A stretch of DNA of 64,000 nt from Nonomuraea solani (GCF_900108335.1 NZ_FNVT01000035.1:1-64000), one strand, 5' to 3'. Shown: positions 16,306 through 25,203, counted from the first letter of the stretch. The notes: generated by a model not told the origin, from the letters alone. Numbers and translations are program-made.

Positions 16306-17682
16306 CTAGCCGTTGCTCTCGGCGAAGGTCTTGTAGTCCTTCTCCAGCGTGCCGAGGAACTCCTGCGGCGTCGCCTTCTTCGCCAGCAGGTCCTGCAGCG
16401 CCGCGCCCAGCGTGTCGGCGAACGTCGGCGTCGCGTAGTCGAGATACGGCACCAGCCCGTCCTTCCCGCTCACCGTCCCGAACGCGGTGAACACGTCCTG
16501 CTGCGGCCCCGCCGGCACGCTCTGCGCGGCGGTGTCGGCGACCGGCAGGTTGCCGGTGTCCGCGAGCACCTTCATCGCGTCCGCGTTGGTGATGAAGTCG
16601 ATGTACGCCGCCGCCGCGTCCGGGTTCGGGCTCTTGGCCGTGATCGCGAACGGCAGCCCCGTGCCCCCGGTCGCCACCGGCGGCGCGTCCGGCGTGGCGC
16701 CCGGCGGCAGGACGAAGCGCAGGTCCGCGCCCAGGGCCTTCTGCAGGTCGGCCAGCAGCCAGGTGCCGCCGATCAGGAACACGCCCTCGCCCTTGCCGAA
16801 CGCCTGCCAGGCCGCGTCGTAGCCCTGGCCGTTGAAGCCCTTGTTGAAGTAGCCCTGGTCCACCCAGCCGACGAGCTGCTCGGCGGCTTTGACGTTCTCG
16901 GGCGTGTTCCAGGAGGCGCCCTTGCGGCCGAAGGCCAGCGTGGCGATCTGTTCGGCGGGCACGCCACGGCTCTGCACGGTGCCGAACACGTGGATGGCCG
17001 GCCACTTGTCGAGGTTGCCGAGCTGCAGCGGCACCTCGCCGGCCGTCTTGGCCTTGGCCAGCGCGGCCTCGAACTCGGCCCACGTCTTCGGCGGCCGCAA
17101 GCCCAGCTTGGTCAGCTTGGCGGCGTTGTAGAAGACGCCGACCACCTCGCCGACCTGGGGCAGGCCGTACAGGTTGCCCTCGCCGAACAGCTTGCCGTCG
17201 GCGCTGTAGCGCGAATACTTCAGCACCGAGTCCGGGTAGCGCTTCGCCCATCCGTACGCCTCGGCGTAGGCGTCCATCGGGCGCAACTGGCTGGCCTTGA
17301 CGAACGCGCCCATCGACGAGCGGCCGTTGTTGGCCTCGACGACGTCCGGCGGCTCGTTGCCGCTCAGCGCCAGGCGCAGGGTGGTGTTCAGGTCGTCGAA
17401 GGAGCGGGACACCCGATTGAGCTTGATGTTGGGATATTTCGCCTGGAAGGCGTCGTTCAGCTTCTTCATCTGGGCGGCCTGCCCGCCGCGTACCTCCTGG
17501 TCCCAGACGGTCAGCGTGACGTCGCCGAGCGCGGCGGGGTCGGTGCGGACCGGCGCCGCCGCGCTCGCCGGCGCGGTGGTCGAGGCCGGTGGGGCGGAGG
17601 AGCCCGGCGCGCACCCGGCCAGCAGCGCCGCGCCCATGGACAGTGCGGCGAGTGTGCTGGTACGTCGCGTCTGGGGGGTCAT
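16306..17682 (-). CDS. Sugar ABC transporter substrate-binding lipoprotein
   Basis: 458 residues from ATG 17682, with GAAGGAG 8 nt upstream. Lipoprotein signal with lipobox LLAGC (cysteine about residue 23), then an Ala/Ser/Pro linker and a type 1 extracellular solute-binding domain (VTLTVWDQEVRGGQ, PPDVVEANNGRSS, GTWLLADLQKAL). It should sit on the outer face of the membrane and deliver an oligosaccharide to the two permeases. It begins 5 nt after the kinase stop. The aromatic and Asn-rich binding cleft suggests a carbohydrate, but which one is unknown. Confidence 0.92.
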   Translation of the reverse strand: MTPQTRRTSTLAALSMGAALLAGCAPGSSAPPASTTAPASAAAPVRTDPAALGDVTLTVWDQEVRGGQAAQMKKLNDAFQAKYPNIKLNRVSRSFDDLNTTLRLALSGNEPPDVVEANNGRSSMGAFVKASQLRPMDAYAEAYGWAKRYPDSVLKYSRYSADGKLFGEGNLYGLPQVGEVVGVFYNAAKLTKLGLRPPKTWAEFEAALAKAKTAGEVPLQLGNLDKWPAIHVFGTVQSRGVPAEQIATLAFGRKGASWNTPENVKAAEQLVGWVDQGYFNKGFNGQGYDAAWQAFGKGEGVFLIGGTWLLADLQKALGADLRFVLPPGATPDAPPVATGGTGLPFAITAKSPNPDAAAAYIDFITNADAMKVLADTGNLPVADTAAQSVPAGPQQDVFTAFGTVSGKDGLVPYLDYATPTFADTLGAALQDLLAKKATPQEFLGTLEKDYKTFAESNG

Positions 17683-17687
17683 GGTCG

Positions 17688-18899
17688 TCACTCCTTCTGC
17701 ACCGGCACGCGGGGCGTGTCCGGGTCCTCGGGGTCCTCGAGCCGTGCGGGATCCTCGCCCGGGCGCTTCCCCGGGGACGAGGGAGTCATGCCCACGTCGG
17801 CGTACCGGGCGATGGTGGCGGCGGCGCGGCGTACCGCGCCCACCGGGACCGTCGGCACCAGCCGGTCGAGGAAGGCGTAGCGGCGGGCCAGCGAGCTGCC
17901 GTAGGCGCCGCTGTGCCCGGCCGCCTCGCGCACCTCGTGCCACCAGTCGGCGATGTCGCCCCAGCCGGGCGCGGCCAGCGAGCCGCCGAACTGCTGAACG
18001 GCCAGCGCCGCGCACACCCCGGCGAACGCCAGCCGGTCGGCCAGCGGCCACCTGGACAGCGTGCCGAGCACGATGCCCGCGCCGAACACGTCGCCCGCGC
18101 CCGTCGGGTCGAGCGCCGTCACCCGTGGCGCGGGGACGAACGCCTCCTCGCCCGTCGTCGAGTCGATCGCCATCGCGCCGTTGGCCCCGTCGGTCACCAC
18201 GGCAAGGGGGACCTTGTCGGCGATCGCGTACAGCGCGTCGCGCGGGGTGTCGGTGCCGGTGTAGGCCATGGCCTCGGTCGCGTTCGGCATGAACGCGTGG
18301 CAGACCGAGAGCTGGTCGAGCAGCGAGCGCGACCACACGCCCGACGGGTCCCAGCCCACGTCGGCGAAGATGAGCGCGCCGTTGCGGTGCGCCAGCTCGG
18401 CCCAGTTGGCGGACCCGCCGCCGAGCGGCTCCTCGGCCGACAGCGTCACGATCACGGCCCGGGAGCGCGGCGGGGAGCCGATCATCTCGGAGGCGGCCAT
18501 GGGCGCCGGGTGGCCGTGCGTGACCATGCTGCGGTCGCGTTCGACGGCCATCGACACCGTCACCGGCGAATGCCAGTGCTCGAAGCGCCGCGATCTGGAC
18601 AGGTCCACCGACTCCTGCTGCTCCAGCGTGCGCCAGCAGAAGTCGCCGTAGTCGTCGTCACCGAACGCGGCGGCCAGCGACGTGCGCAGGCCCAGCCGGC
18701 TGGTCGCGATCGCGAGGTTGGCGATGCCGCCGGGACACGAGCCCATGCCCTCGGCCCAGATCTCGGTGCCCGCCGCGGGCATCGCCGGCAGGCCGGTGAA
18801 GATGATGTCCAGGAACACGGTTCCGGCCAGGAAGACATCGAACTGCGGACCCTCCGGGGTCCGCTCACCGGCGAGAGGGTCGTACGCCTGGACAGACAC
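17688..18899 (-). CDS. PfkB-family carbohydrate kinase
   Basis: 403 residues from GTG 18899 (GAGGAGG 10 nt upstream). Ribokinase/PfkB fold with GGIANLAIATSRLG near the N-terminus and the C-terminal signature DPTGAGDVFGAGIVLG, in which the aspartate is the catalytic base. A C-terminal extension of about 80 residues, Pro/Glu-rich at the end, is longer than usual for the family. As first gene of the ABC operon it probably phosphorylates the imported sugar. The divergent GH4 gene encodes a phospho-glycosidase, so a kinase acting on an intact disaccharide is an attractive reading. Confidence 0.85.
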   Translation of the reverse strand: MSVQAYDPLAGERTPEGPQFDVFLAGTVFLDIIFTGLPAMPAAGTEIWAEGMGSCPGGIANLAIATSRLGLRTSLAAAFGDDDYGDFCWRTLEQQESVDLSRSRRFEHWHSPVTVSMAVERDRSMVTHGHPAPMAASEMIGSPPRSRAVIVTLSAEEPLGGGSANWAELAHRNGALIFADVGWDPSGVWSRSLLDQLSVCHAFMPNATEAMAYTGTDTPRDALYAIADKVPLAVVTDGANGAMAIDSTTGEEAFVPAPRVTALDPTGAGDVFGAGIVLGTLSRWPLADRLAFAGVCAALAVQQFGGSLAAPGWGDIADWWHEVREAAGHSGAYGSSLARRYAFLDRLVPTVPVGAVRRAAATIARYADVGMTPSSPGKRPGEDPARLEDPEDPDTPRVPVQKE

Positions 18900-18950
18900 G
18901 GGAATGGGTCCTCCTCGACACACCGAGATGTGCGCAATCTTGCACGTTTG

Positions 18951-19025
18951 CTCGCGTACTTCAAGTGTTACGCGCGAGTTTATGAGTCAAGATGCTTACT
19001 TGTGCGCGAATCTGACTGATAGACT
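18951..19025. promoter_or_regulatory. Divergent promoter/operator region of the glycoside cluster
   Basis: Between the kinase and the DeoR gene lies an imperfect inverted repeat CTCGCGTAC (18951-18959) / GTTACGCGCGAG (18967-18978), with a related TGTGCGCGAA at 19001. A plausible promoter toward the DeoR gene is TTACTT (18996-19001), 18-bp spacer, TAGACT (19020-19025), which would start transcription at the GTG at 19032. The repeat is a good candidate for DeoR binding and could repress both directions. Confidence 0.45.
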
Positions 19026-19031
19026 CCGGCC

Positions 19032-19790
19032 GTGCTCCAGCGCCTCAGGCATGCCGAGATCATGCGCCGCGTCCGCACGTCAGGCGCCACCAGCGTCCGG
19101 GATCTCGCCAGCCAGCTCGGGGTGAGCCCGTCCACCATCCGCAGGGACCTCGAGGTGCTCGACCGCGACGGCACGCTGCGGCGCGTCCGCGGGGGCGCCC
19201 TGCCCAGCGTCGACGCCGACACCGACCGGCCCTTCGCCGAGGTGGCGGCCACCGACGGGCAGGACAAGGAGGCCGTGGCCGCCCGCGCCGCCCGGCTCGT
19301 CGCCGACGGCGACGTGGTCCTGCTCGACATCGGCACCACGACGATGTGCCTGGCCCGCCGGCTGCGCGGCCGCCGGGTCACCGTGGTCACCTCCAGCCTG
19401 GCCGTGCTCGACGCCCTGCGCACCGACACCGAGGTCGAGCTGCTGCTGCTCGGGGGCATGGTGCGGCGGCCGTACCACTCGCTGGTCGGGGTGCTGACCG
19501 AGGCCGCGCTGAGCCAGGTGGTCGCCGACCGGGTGTTCCTGGGCGCCAGCGGCGTGCGGCCCGACGGGCAGCTCGTCGACACCACGCTCGCCGAGGTGCC
19601 GCTGAAACGCGCCATGATCGCGGCCGCCGGGCAGGTGGTGCTCGTGGTCGACCGGCACAAGTTCCCCGGCACCGGCGCGCTGCGGGTGTGCGGGCCCGAG
19701 GACATCGACGTGGTCGTCACAAATGAGGGCGCCGACCCGGCGACGCTGCGCAACTGCGCCGCCGCCGGCGCCGAGGTGCTGCTCACATGA
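19032..19790 (+). CDS. DeoR-family sugar regulator
   Basis: 252 residues. N-terminal HTH (SVRDLASQLGVSPSTIRRDLEVL, DGTLRRVRGGA) and a C-terminal sugar-phosphate sensor domain with the conserved DIGTTTMCLAR, VVTSSLAVL, LGGMVRRPYHSLVG and VVLVVDRHKFPG. DeoR repressors release DNA on binding a phosphorylated sugar. Here the ligand would be the kinase product or the GH4 product. It has no upstream Shine-Dalgarno, consistent with a leaderless transcript, and is followed 10 nt later by the GH4 gene. Confidence 0.92.
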   Translation: MLQRLRHAEIMRRVRTSGATSVRDLASQLGVSPSTIRRDLEVLDRDGTLRRVRGGALPSVDADTDRPFAEVAATDGQDKEAVAARAARLVADGDVVLLDIGTTTMCLARRLRGRRVTVVTSSLAVLDALRTDTEVELLLLGGMVRRPYHSLVGVLTEAALSQVVADRVFLGASGVRPDGQLVDTTLAEVPLKRAMIAAAGQVVLVVDRHKFPGTGALRVCGPEDIDVVVTNEGADPATLRNCAAAGAEVLLT

Positions 19791-19800
19791 GAGGTTTCGA

Positions 19801-21141
19801 ATGAAGCTGGCCGTTCTCGGCGGTGGCGGGTTCCGGGTGCCGCTCGTGTACGGCGCGCTCCTGCGCGATCGGGCCAAGCCACGCGTCGAGGAGGTGGTGC
19901 TCTACGACGTGTCGCGGGAACGGCTCGACGTCATCGCGCACGTCCTGCGTCGGCTCGCCGCCGGGCACGACGACGCGCCCGCGGTCCGGGTCACCACCGA
20001 CCTGGACGACGCCCTGCGCGACGCCACCTTCGTCTTCTCCGCCATCCGCGTCGGCGGCCTGGCGGGCCGCACCGCGGACGAGCGGGTCGCGCTGGAGCTG
20101 GGCCTGCTCGGCCAGGAGACGACCGGTCCTGGCGGCATCGCCTTCGGCCTGCGCACCGTGCCCGTCGCCGTCCACGTGGCCGAACGGGTGGCGGCGCTCG
20201 CGCCCCGCGCCTGGGTCATCAACTTCACCAACCCCGCCGGGATGATCACCGAGGCCATGCGGGGCGTGCTCGGCGACCGCGTGATCGGCATCTGCGACTC
20301 GCCCATCGGCCTGATCAGGCGCGCCGCCGCCGCGCTCGGGCTCGACCCGGCTCGCGTGTCGCCCGACTACGTCGGCCTCAACCACCTCGGCTGGCTGCGC
20401 GGCCTCACCTACCAGGGGCAGGACGTGCTGCCCCGCCTGCTCGCCGACGATGACGCGCTGCGCCAGGTCGAGGAGGCCCGGCTGCTCGGCGCCGACTGGG
20501 TGCGCACCCTGGAAGCGCTGCCCAACGAATACCTGTACTACTACTACTTCACCCGTGAGGCTGTCGCCTCCATGTCCGGCCGGACACGGGGCGAGGTCCT
20601 GCGGGGGCCGCAGGACCGGTTCTACGCCGCCGTACGCGACCGGCCCGGCCAGGCCCTGGAGGAGTGGAACCGCACGCGGCGCGAGCGCGACGCCACGTAC
20701 ATGGCCGAGGCGCGCGACGCGACCGACGCCGGGGAGCGCGACGCGGCCGACCTGGAGGCTGGCGGCTACGAGGGCATCGCGCTCGCCCTCATGGCCGCCA
20801 TCTCCAGGGGCGAGCCCGCCACCATGATCCTCAACGTCCGCAACGGCACCGCCGTCCCCGGCCTGCCCGCCGACGCGGTCGTCGAGATCCCGTGCGCGGT
20901 CGGCGGGTCAGGCGTCCACGCCCTGGCCACCCGCCCGCTTCCCGGGCGGTTCCTGGGCCTGGTGCAGCAGGTCAAGGCGGTGGAGCAGACGGTCATCGAG
21001 GCGGGGCTGACGGGGTCGCCGCGGCTGGCGGTCGCGGCGTTCGCGCTGCATCCCCTGGTGGACTCCGTGGCGACGGCCAGCCGGCTGTTCGACGCTTACC
21101 GCGCCCGCATTCCCGAGCTGGCCGCCGTCTTTCCCGGCTGA
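19801..21141 (+). CDS. Family 4 glycoside hydrolase (6-phospho-beta-glucosidase type)
   Basis: 446 residues from ATG 19801 (AGAGGT upstream). N-terminal NAD-binding loop LAVLGGGGFRVP, then NFTNPAGMITEA, the metal-binding cysteine motif GICDSPIG, and NHLGW with the second metal ligand. GH4 enzymes use NAD+ and Mn2+ to open glycosidic bonds by an oxidation-elimination route, usually on 6-phosphorylated disaccharides. It is cytoplasmic. Pairing with an ABC importer rather than a PTS means the phosphate must come from the adjacent PfkB kinase, or the enzyme may have lost the phosphate requirement. Its 3' end is one base from the convergent dehydrogenase gene. Confidence 0.9.
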   Translation: MKLAVLGGGGFRVPLVYGALLRDRAKPRVEEVVLYDVSRERLDVIAHVLRRLAAGHDDAPAVRVTTDLDDALRDATFVFSAIRVGGLAGRTADERVALELGLLGQETTGPGGIAFGLRTVPVAVHVAERVAALAPRAWVINFTNPAGMITEAMRGVLGDRVIGICDSPIGLIRRAAAALGLDPARVSPDYVGLNHLGWLRGLTYQGQDVLPRLLADDDALRQVEEARLLGADWVRTLEALPNEYLYYYYFTREAVASMSGRTRGEVLRGPQDRFYAAVRDRPGQALEEWNRTRRERDATYMAEARDATDAGERDAADLEAGGYEGIALALMAAISRGEPATMILNVRNGTAVPGLPADAVVEIPCAVGGSGVHALATRPLPGRFLGLVQQVKAVEQTVIEAGLTGSPRLAVAAFALHPLVDSVATASRLFDAYRARIPELAAVFPG

Positions 21142-21142
21142 T

Positions 21143-23551
21143 CTACTGGATGTTCGAGCGGCGGATGGTGTCGGCGGAGCCGTCGCCGTTGTTGTCGGAG
21201 TTGGTGGTGCCGAACCAGAGGGCGGCGGCGCCGGGCACCTTCTCGACCGCGCGGAGGCGGCCGTAGGTGGTGTTGAAGTAGGCGTTGACGGTGGAGACGT
21301 TCTCGCCGTTGAGCACGATCCGCCACAGCCGCTGGCCGCGCAGGGCGGCCATGAAGATGGTGTTGTTGACGATGGCGATGCCGCTGGGTGAGGCCTCGGC
21401 GACGCTCCAGGTGTGTTTGGGGTTGGTCATGCCGGAGGTGTTGCAGGTGCCTTCGCAGGTGGGCCAGCCGTAGTTGCGGCCGGGCTGGATGAGGTTGAGT
21501 TCGTCGCGGGAGGAGTTGCCCAGTTCCGATGACCACAGCCGGCCGGCCGAGTCCCAGGCCAGGCCTTGGGGATTGCGGTGGCCGTAGCTGTAGACGCGGG
21601 TGCCGAACGGGTTGCCGGGGGCGGCGGCGCCGGTCTTGGTGATGCGCAGGATCTTGCCGTTGAGCGAGTCGAGGTCGGGGGCGTTGCCGGACTGCTGGGC
21701 GTCGCCGGTGGCGACGTACAGGTGGTTGTCGGGGCCGAACCGGATGCGGCCGCCGTTGTGGTAGCGGTTCTTGTCGATGCCCTGCAGGATGCTGGCGTAG
21801 CCGGTGAGCGTGGTGCCGTTGAAGGTCATCTTCGCGACGCGGTTGCCTTCGGCGGCGGTGTGCATGAAGAACACCTCCTGGTCGCTGGTGCCGTTCCAGG
21901 TGGGGGAGAAGTCCAGGCCCATCAGGCCGCCTTCGCCGTTGGTGGTCTGGGTGCCGGGCACGGTGCCGACCTGGGTCTTGGTGCCACTCGGGGTCACCTT
22001 GAAGACTCGGAAGGTGTCGCGTTCGGTGACCAGGGCGTAGGAGCCGTCAGGGGTCCAGGAGATGTCCCAGGGCACGTCCCAGCCGCCGGCGATGCTGGTG
22101 GGCGTCTGCGGGACCGTGCCGCAGCCGCCGGTGGTGAACGACGCCGACGGCGCGCTCGGGGTGGAGACCTGGCCGGCGGTGTCGCGGGCGAGGACGTGCA
22201 GTTGGTAGGTGCGGGCGCATTCCAGCGGCACGCTGGCCGTCGTCGTCGGCGGGGTGCCGGTGATGGTGGCGAGTACGGCGTTGGTGGTGTGGTCGCGGAT
22301 CAGGTAGGCGCGCACGCCGTTGTCGTCGGTGGCGGCGGTCCAGGTCACGGTGGCGGAGGTGGCCTGCACGCCGCTGACCGTGGGCTGTCCCGGCGTTGAC
22401 GGCGGGTCGTCGGCGGGTGCGGGCAGGGTGCGGCAGCCGGCTTCGGGACTGCTGAGGGACACGTTGCCGGAGGCGTCGCGGCCGAACACCGACAGCTGGT
22501 AGGCGAAGTCGGGGTTGAGGCCGGTCAGCCGATACGGCGGGGCGGGTGCGGTGGCGATCTGCTGGCCCTGGTGGTAGACGTCGTAGGCCACCACGGCGAT
22601 GTTGTCCGTGGACGGCGGCCAGTCCAGGGTGAGCGCGTTGTGGGTGATGTTCGAGCACACCGGCTGGCCCGGTGGGGTCGGCTTTTCGGTGTCGCCGGGG
22701 CCGGTGACCCGGAGCCGGTCGAGGTTGGGTCCGCCGCCGGCGGTGGTGGCGGTGGCCCGGATCGTGTTGCCGCCCGCGGCCAGTGGCGCGTCGAGGCTGA
22801 TCTCCTGCCAGGTGGTCCAGGCACCGGTGCCGGGGAAGTCCGTGGTCTGCACGGTGGTGCCGTTGACGGCGATGGTCATCGGGCGGTTGACGGTGGTGCC
22901 GTTGGCGAAACGGAAGGTCAGGCTCTGGGTGCCCGCGGTGGCCGCGCTGACGGCGAACTCCACGGACGAGCCGACCACGTTGTCGTAGTTGACGAACCCG
23001 GAGCCGGTGAACCCGGCATGGTTGGACTCCACCACGCCCTGCGCGATGGTCGCGGACTCCGCCTGGTAGTCGGTGAAACTCGCCGACTGGACCTCGGCGT
23101 CGAGGTAGTCCCAGTTCGGGTTGCCGCCGGCGCCGGTCGCGGTCGCCTTGACGGTGTTGGTCCCCGCGGTGAGCTGCGCGGTCAGGGTCACGGTGGCCCA
23201 CGTGGTCCAGGCGCCGGTGGCGTGGAAGCTGCGCGCTGCGGCGATGGTCGTGCCGTTGACCGCGATGTCGCTGGGCCGGTCGGCGCCGGTGCCGTTGGCG
23301 TAGCGGAGGGACAGGGTGGCGGAGCCGGCGGCGGGGGCGTTGATCGTCCACTCGGTGGCGGAACCGGCCACGTTGTCGCCGTTGACGAAGCCGGTGCCGG
23401 AGTAGCCGGCGTGGTTCGACTCGACGACGCCTTGGGTGATGGTGGCGTTCTCGGCTTCGTACCGGGTGGGCGCCGCGCTCGCCGGGACGGCTGTGAATCC
23501 TGTCGCGAGTAAGCAGGCGATGACGCAGGCCCGGGACTTGCTGAAGTTCAT
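21143..23551 (-). CDS. Secreted PQQ-type sugar dehydrogenase with two CBMs and two FN3 domains
   Basis: 802 residues from ATG 23551 (GGAG upstream; the longer frame lacks a signal peptide at its start). Signal peptide to about residue 30 (VPASA). Two tandem CBM6/35-like modules (about 32-160 and 162-290) share the phrase VVESNHAG(Y/F)(S/T)G(T/S)GFVN. Two fibronectin type III domains follow (300-480). The C-terminal 320 residues are a glucose/sorbosone dehydrogenase propeller (GGLMGLDFSP, YHNGGRIRFGPD, YSYGHRNPQGLAWD, ELNLIQPGRNYGWP). It should oxidise plant or microbial glycan sugars outside the cell using PQQ. Expression probably depends on the two palindromes upstream. Confidence 0.9.
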   Translation of the reverse strand: MNFSKSRACVIACLLATGFTAVPASAAPTRYEAENATITQGVVESNHAGYSGTGFVNGDNVAGSATEWTINAPAAGSATLSLRYANGTGADRPSDIAVNGTTIAAARSFHATGAWTTWATVTLTAQLTAGTNTVKATATGAGGNPNWDYLDAEVQSASFTDYQAESATIAQGVVESNHAGFTGSGFVNYDNVVGSSVEFAVSAATAGTQSLTFRFANGTTVNRPMTIAVNGTTVQTTDFPGTGAWTTWQEISLDAPLAAGGNTIRATATTAGGGPNLDRLRVTGPGDTEKPTPPGQPVCSNITHNALTLDWPPSTDNIAVVAYDVYHQGQQIATAPAPPYRLTGLNPDFAYQLSVFGRDASGNVSLSSPEAGCRTLPAPADDPPSTPGQPTVSGVQATSATVTWTAATDDNGVRAYLIRDHTTNAVLATITGTPPTTTASVPLECARTYQLHVLARDTAGQVSTPSAPSASFTTGGCGTVPQTPTSIAGGWDVPWDISWTPDGSYALVTERDTFRVFKVTPSGTKTQVGTVPGTQTTNGEGGLMGLDFSPTWNGTSDQEVFFMHTAAEGNRVAKMTFNGTTLTGYASILQGIDKNRYHNGGRIRFGPDNHLYVATGDAQQSGNAPDLDSLNGKILRITKTGAAAPGNPFGTRVYSYGHRNPQGLAWDSAGRLWSSELGNSSRDELNLIQPGRNYGWPTCEGTCNTSGMTNPKHTWSVAEASPSGIAIVNNTIFMAALRGQRLWRIVLNGENVSTVNAYFNTTYGRLRAVEKVPGAAALWFGTTNSDNNGDGSADTIRRSNIQ

Positions 23552-23600
23552 CGGGCACTCCTGGCTGAGAGTGATGCTTCGAGTAAGGAAGGGAGTCATC

Positions 23601-23669
23601 CAAACGTTTGCCGCAGTGCGATAGGCGCGTCAAGACGTGGAACGCTCCATATTTAGGAAACTTTCCTAA
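23601..23669 (-). promoter_or_regulatory. Two palindromes in the promoter of the secreted sugar dehydrogenase
   Basis: CAAACGTTTG (23601-23610) is a perfect palindrome with the central CG typical of LacI-family sites. TTAGGAAACTTTCCTAA (23653-23669) is a perfect 8-1-8 inverted repeat in an AT-rich patch. They lie 50 and 102 nt upstream of the ATG at 23551. This 217-nt intergenic region contains no gene. Confidence 0.55.
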
Positions 23670-23767
23670 CTCGGTTTGGCGTGATACATCGGATGTAACC
23701 GGGTCGGCTATGTCAGACGTATGCCTGGAGGTGTCACATTGCGGAGAGACATGGGACGTCTTCGCGC

Positions 23768-24541
23768 CTATGGGGTGAAGACGTCGCGGCGGCGGGAGAA
23801 GGGGGCGGTGGCGAACCGATAGGCGATCTTGGCCGGGGTCAGCCGGCGGACGCGGGCGCCGTTGCGGGCGCGGCTGATCGCCCGTTCGGCCAGCCAGGGG
23901 GCGACCGTGTCCACGCGGTCGGCCAGGATCGACAGCACCCTGGCCGCGCGGCGGCGCTCGGCGTCGGAGTAGCCGTGCGTGAGCAGGCCGGTGACCACCA
24001 TGCCGGGGCTGAGCAGGCCCACGCCGACCCCGTCGGGGACCTCTTTGGCCAGGGCCGTGGTCAGGTAGGCGACGGCCCGCTTGGTGGCGCCGTACCCGCC
24101 GAGCCCCGGCACCACGCGGCCGTCGCCGCCCAGGCCGTCCATGTTCCACACGTGGCCGCCGCCCTCTTGTGCGGCCATGCCGCTCACCGCGACCGCGCAG
24201 CCGTTGAGCACCCCGAGCAGGTTGACGTCCACGACGCGGCGGGCCTGCTCGGCGGGCAGGCGCCAGAGGGGTTCGCGGGTGTGCGAGACGCCCGCGTTGT
24301 TGATCCAGACGTCCACGCGGCCGTACCGGCTGGTGGCGGCCTCCCAGAGTGCGGCGAGCTGCTCCCGGTCGGCGACGTCGGCCACCCGCGCCATGATCCC
24401 GCCCAGCTCGGCCCCTGCCTGCTCCGTCCGCTCCGGGTCGGTGCCGCAGACCACCACCTGATGGCCACGCTCCAGCAACGCCCTGGCCAGCCCGAACCCG
24501 AGCCCCCGCGTCCCACCGGTGATCACGACGGTCCTCGTCAC
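23768..24541 (-). CDS. Short-chain dehydrogenase/reductase
   Basis: 257 residues from GTG 24541, with GGAGG upstream; the long upstream open frame is repeat DNA and not protein. Cofactor loop TGGTRGLGFGLARAL (TGxxxGxG), NNAG motif in VWINNAGVSH, and the catalytic segment with YGATK; the usual preceding Ser is replaced in the stretch NMDGLGGDGRVVPGLGGYGATK. The substrate is unknown. Its start codon and ribosome binding site lie within the first unit of a degenerate tandem repeat derived from the end of the upstream MarR gene. Confidence 0.85.
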   Translation of the reverse strand: MTRTVVITGGTRGLGFGLARALLERGHQVVVCGTDPERTEQAGAELGGIMARVADVADREQLAALWEAATSRYGRVDVWINNAGVSHTREPLWRLPAEQARRVVDVNLLGVLNGCAVAVSGMAAQEGGGHVWNMDGLGGDGRVVPGLGGYGATKRAVAYLTTALAKEVPDGVGVGLLSPGMVVTGLLTHGYSDAERRRAARVLSILADRVDTVAPWLAERAISRARNGARVRRLTPAKIAYRFATAPFSRRRDVFTP

Positions 24542-24775
24542 CTGGCGGCCTCCACTCTGGCGGTCGCGACGGTCCTCGTCACCCGGCAGCCTCCACTCTG
24601 TCGTCACGGCGGCACTCGTCACGCGGAGCCCGCCGACCTGCTGGTCGTGACGGCGCCTGTCACCCCGGCTGCCCTCGGTCTGGCGCTCGCGATGATTCCT
24701 GTCACGCGGGAGGTCTTGAGCCTGGACGGTACCTGTCACTCGGCCGCCTCCAGCCTGGCCGTCGCGGTGGCTCGG
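24537..24775. repeat. About 41-bp degenerate tandem repeat, six units, between MarR and SDR genes
   Basis: Six copies can be aligned on the shared GTCAC, at 24537, 24578, 24618, 24659, 24701 and 24735 (periods 41, 40, 41, 42, 34). The common pattern on the plus strand is CCTsGTCACsCGG, a CCTCCA-like block, then CTGGCsGTCGCGACG. Read on the minus strand each unit resembles the last codons of the MarR gene (ATARLEAAE, stop) plus a GGAGG and a GTGAC. The unit nearest MarR is its real 3' end; the unit nearest SDR supplies that gene's ribosome binding site and start codon. Confidence 0.8.
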
Positions 24776-25203
24776 ATGCTGTCGCTCAGGAAGCGCCCGA
24801 TGACCCGTCGTTCCTCCTCCGTGAACCCGTCGATCGCCCCCGCCAGATGGCGCGCCAGTGGGGTGAAGAACTGGCGGGCCAGCTCGGCGGCCTGCTCGTC
24901 CAGGACCACCTCGACCTTGCGGCGGTCGGTGGCGCTGCGCCGGCGCTCGACGTGACCGGCCTGTTCGAGCCGGTTGATCAGGGCGGTCGTGGCGGGTGGG
25001 CTGAGGTTGAGCGCCCCGCCCAGCCCGCCCGGGGTGAGCGGCCGCCCGGCCCGTGCGGCGTCGAGGATGACGACCAGGGCGTTCAGGTCGGTACGGTGCA
25101 GCCCGTGCAGGGCCGCGAAGCGCTCGATGAACCGATCGCTCTCGACGTTGAGCGCACGAATCATGACCATCAGCTCGACGGCGCTGGGGGTGTCCGGCGT
25201 CAC
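24736..25203 (-). CDS. MarR-family transcriptional regulator
   Basis: 155 residues from GTG 25203 (GAGG upstream). Winged helix with LTPGGLGGALNLSPPATTALINRLEQAGHVERRRSATDRRKVEVVL, the DxR-type wing typical of MarR; helices on both ends form the dimer domain. It is divergent from a membrane protein gene with an inverted repeat between them and upstream of the SDR gene, so it may repress both in response to a small aromatic or hydrophobic ligand. Its last codons have been copied several times into the intergenic region before the SDR gene. Confidence 0.88.
   Translation of the reverse strand: MTPDTPSAVELMVMIRALNVESDRFIERFAALHGLHRTDLNALVVILDAARAGRPLTPGGLGGALNLSPPATTALINRLEQAGHVERRRSATDRRKVEVVLDEQAAELARQFFTPLARHLAGAIDGFTEEERRVIGRFLSDSIRATATARLEAAE

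Noticed and set aside
14629..21141. Missing ABC ATPase as evidence of a broken transporter
   Set aside because: CUT1 importers in actinomycetes often rely on a shared MsiK ATPase encoded elsewhere, so its absence is normal.
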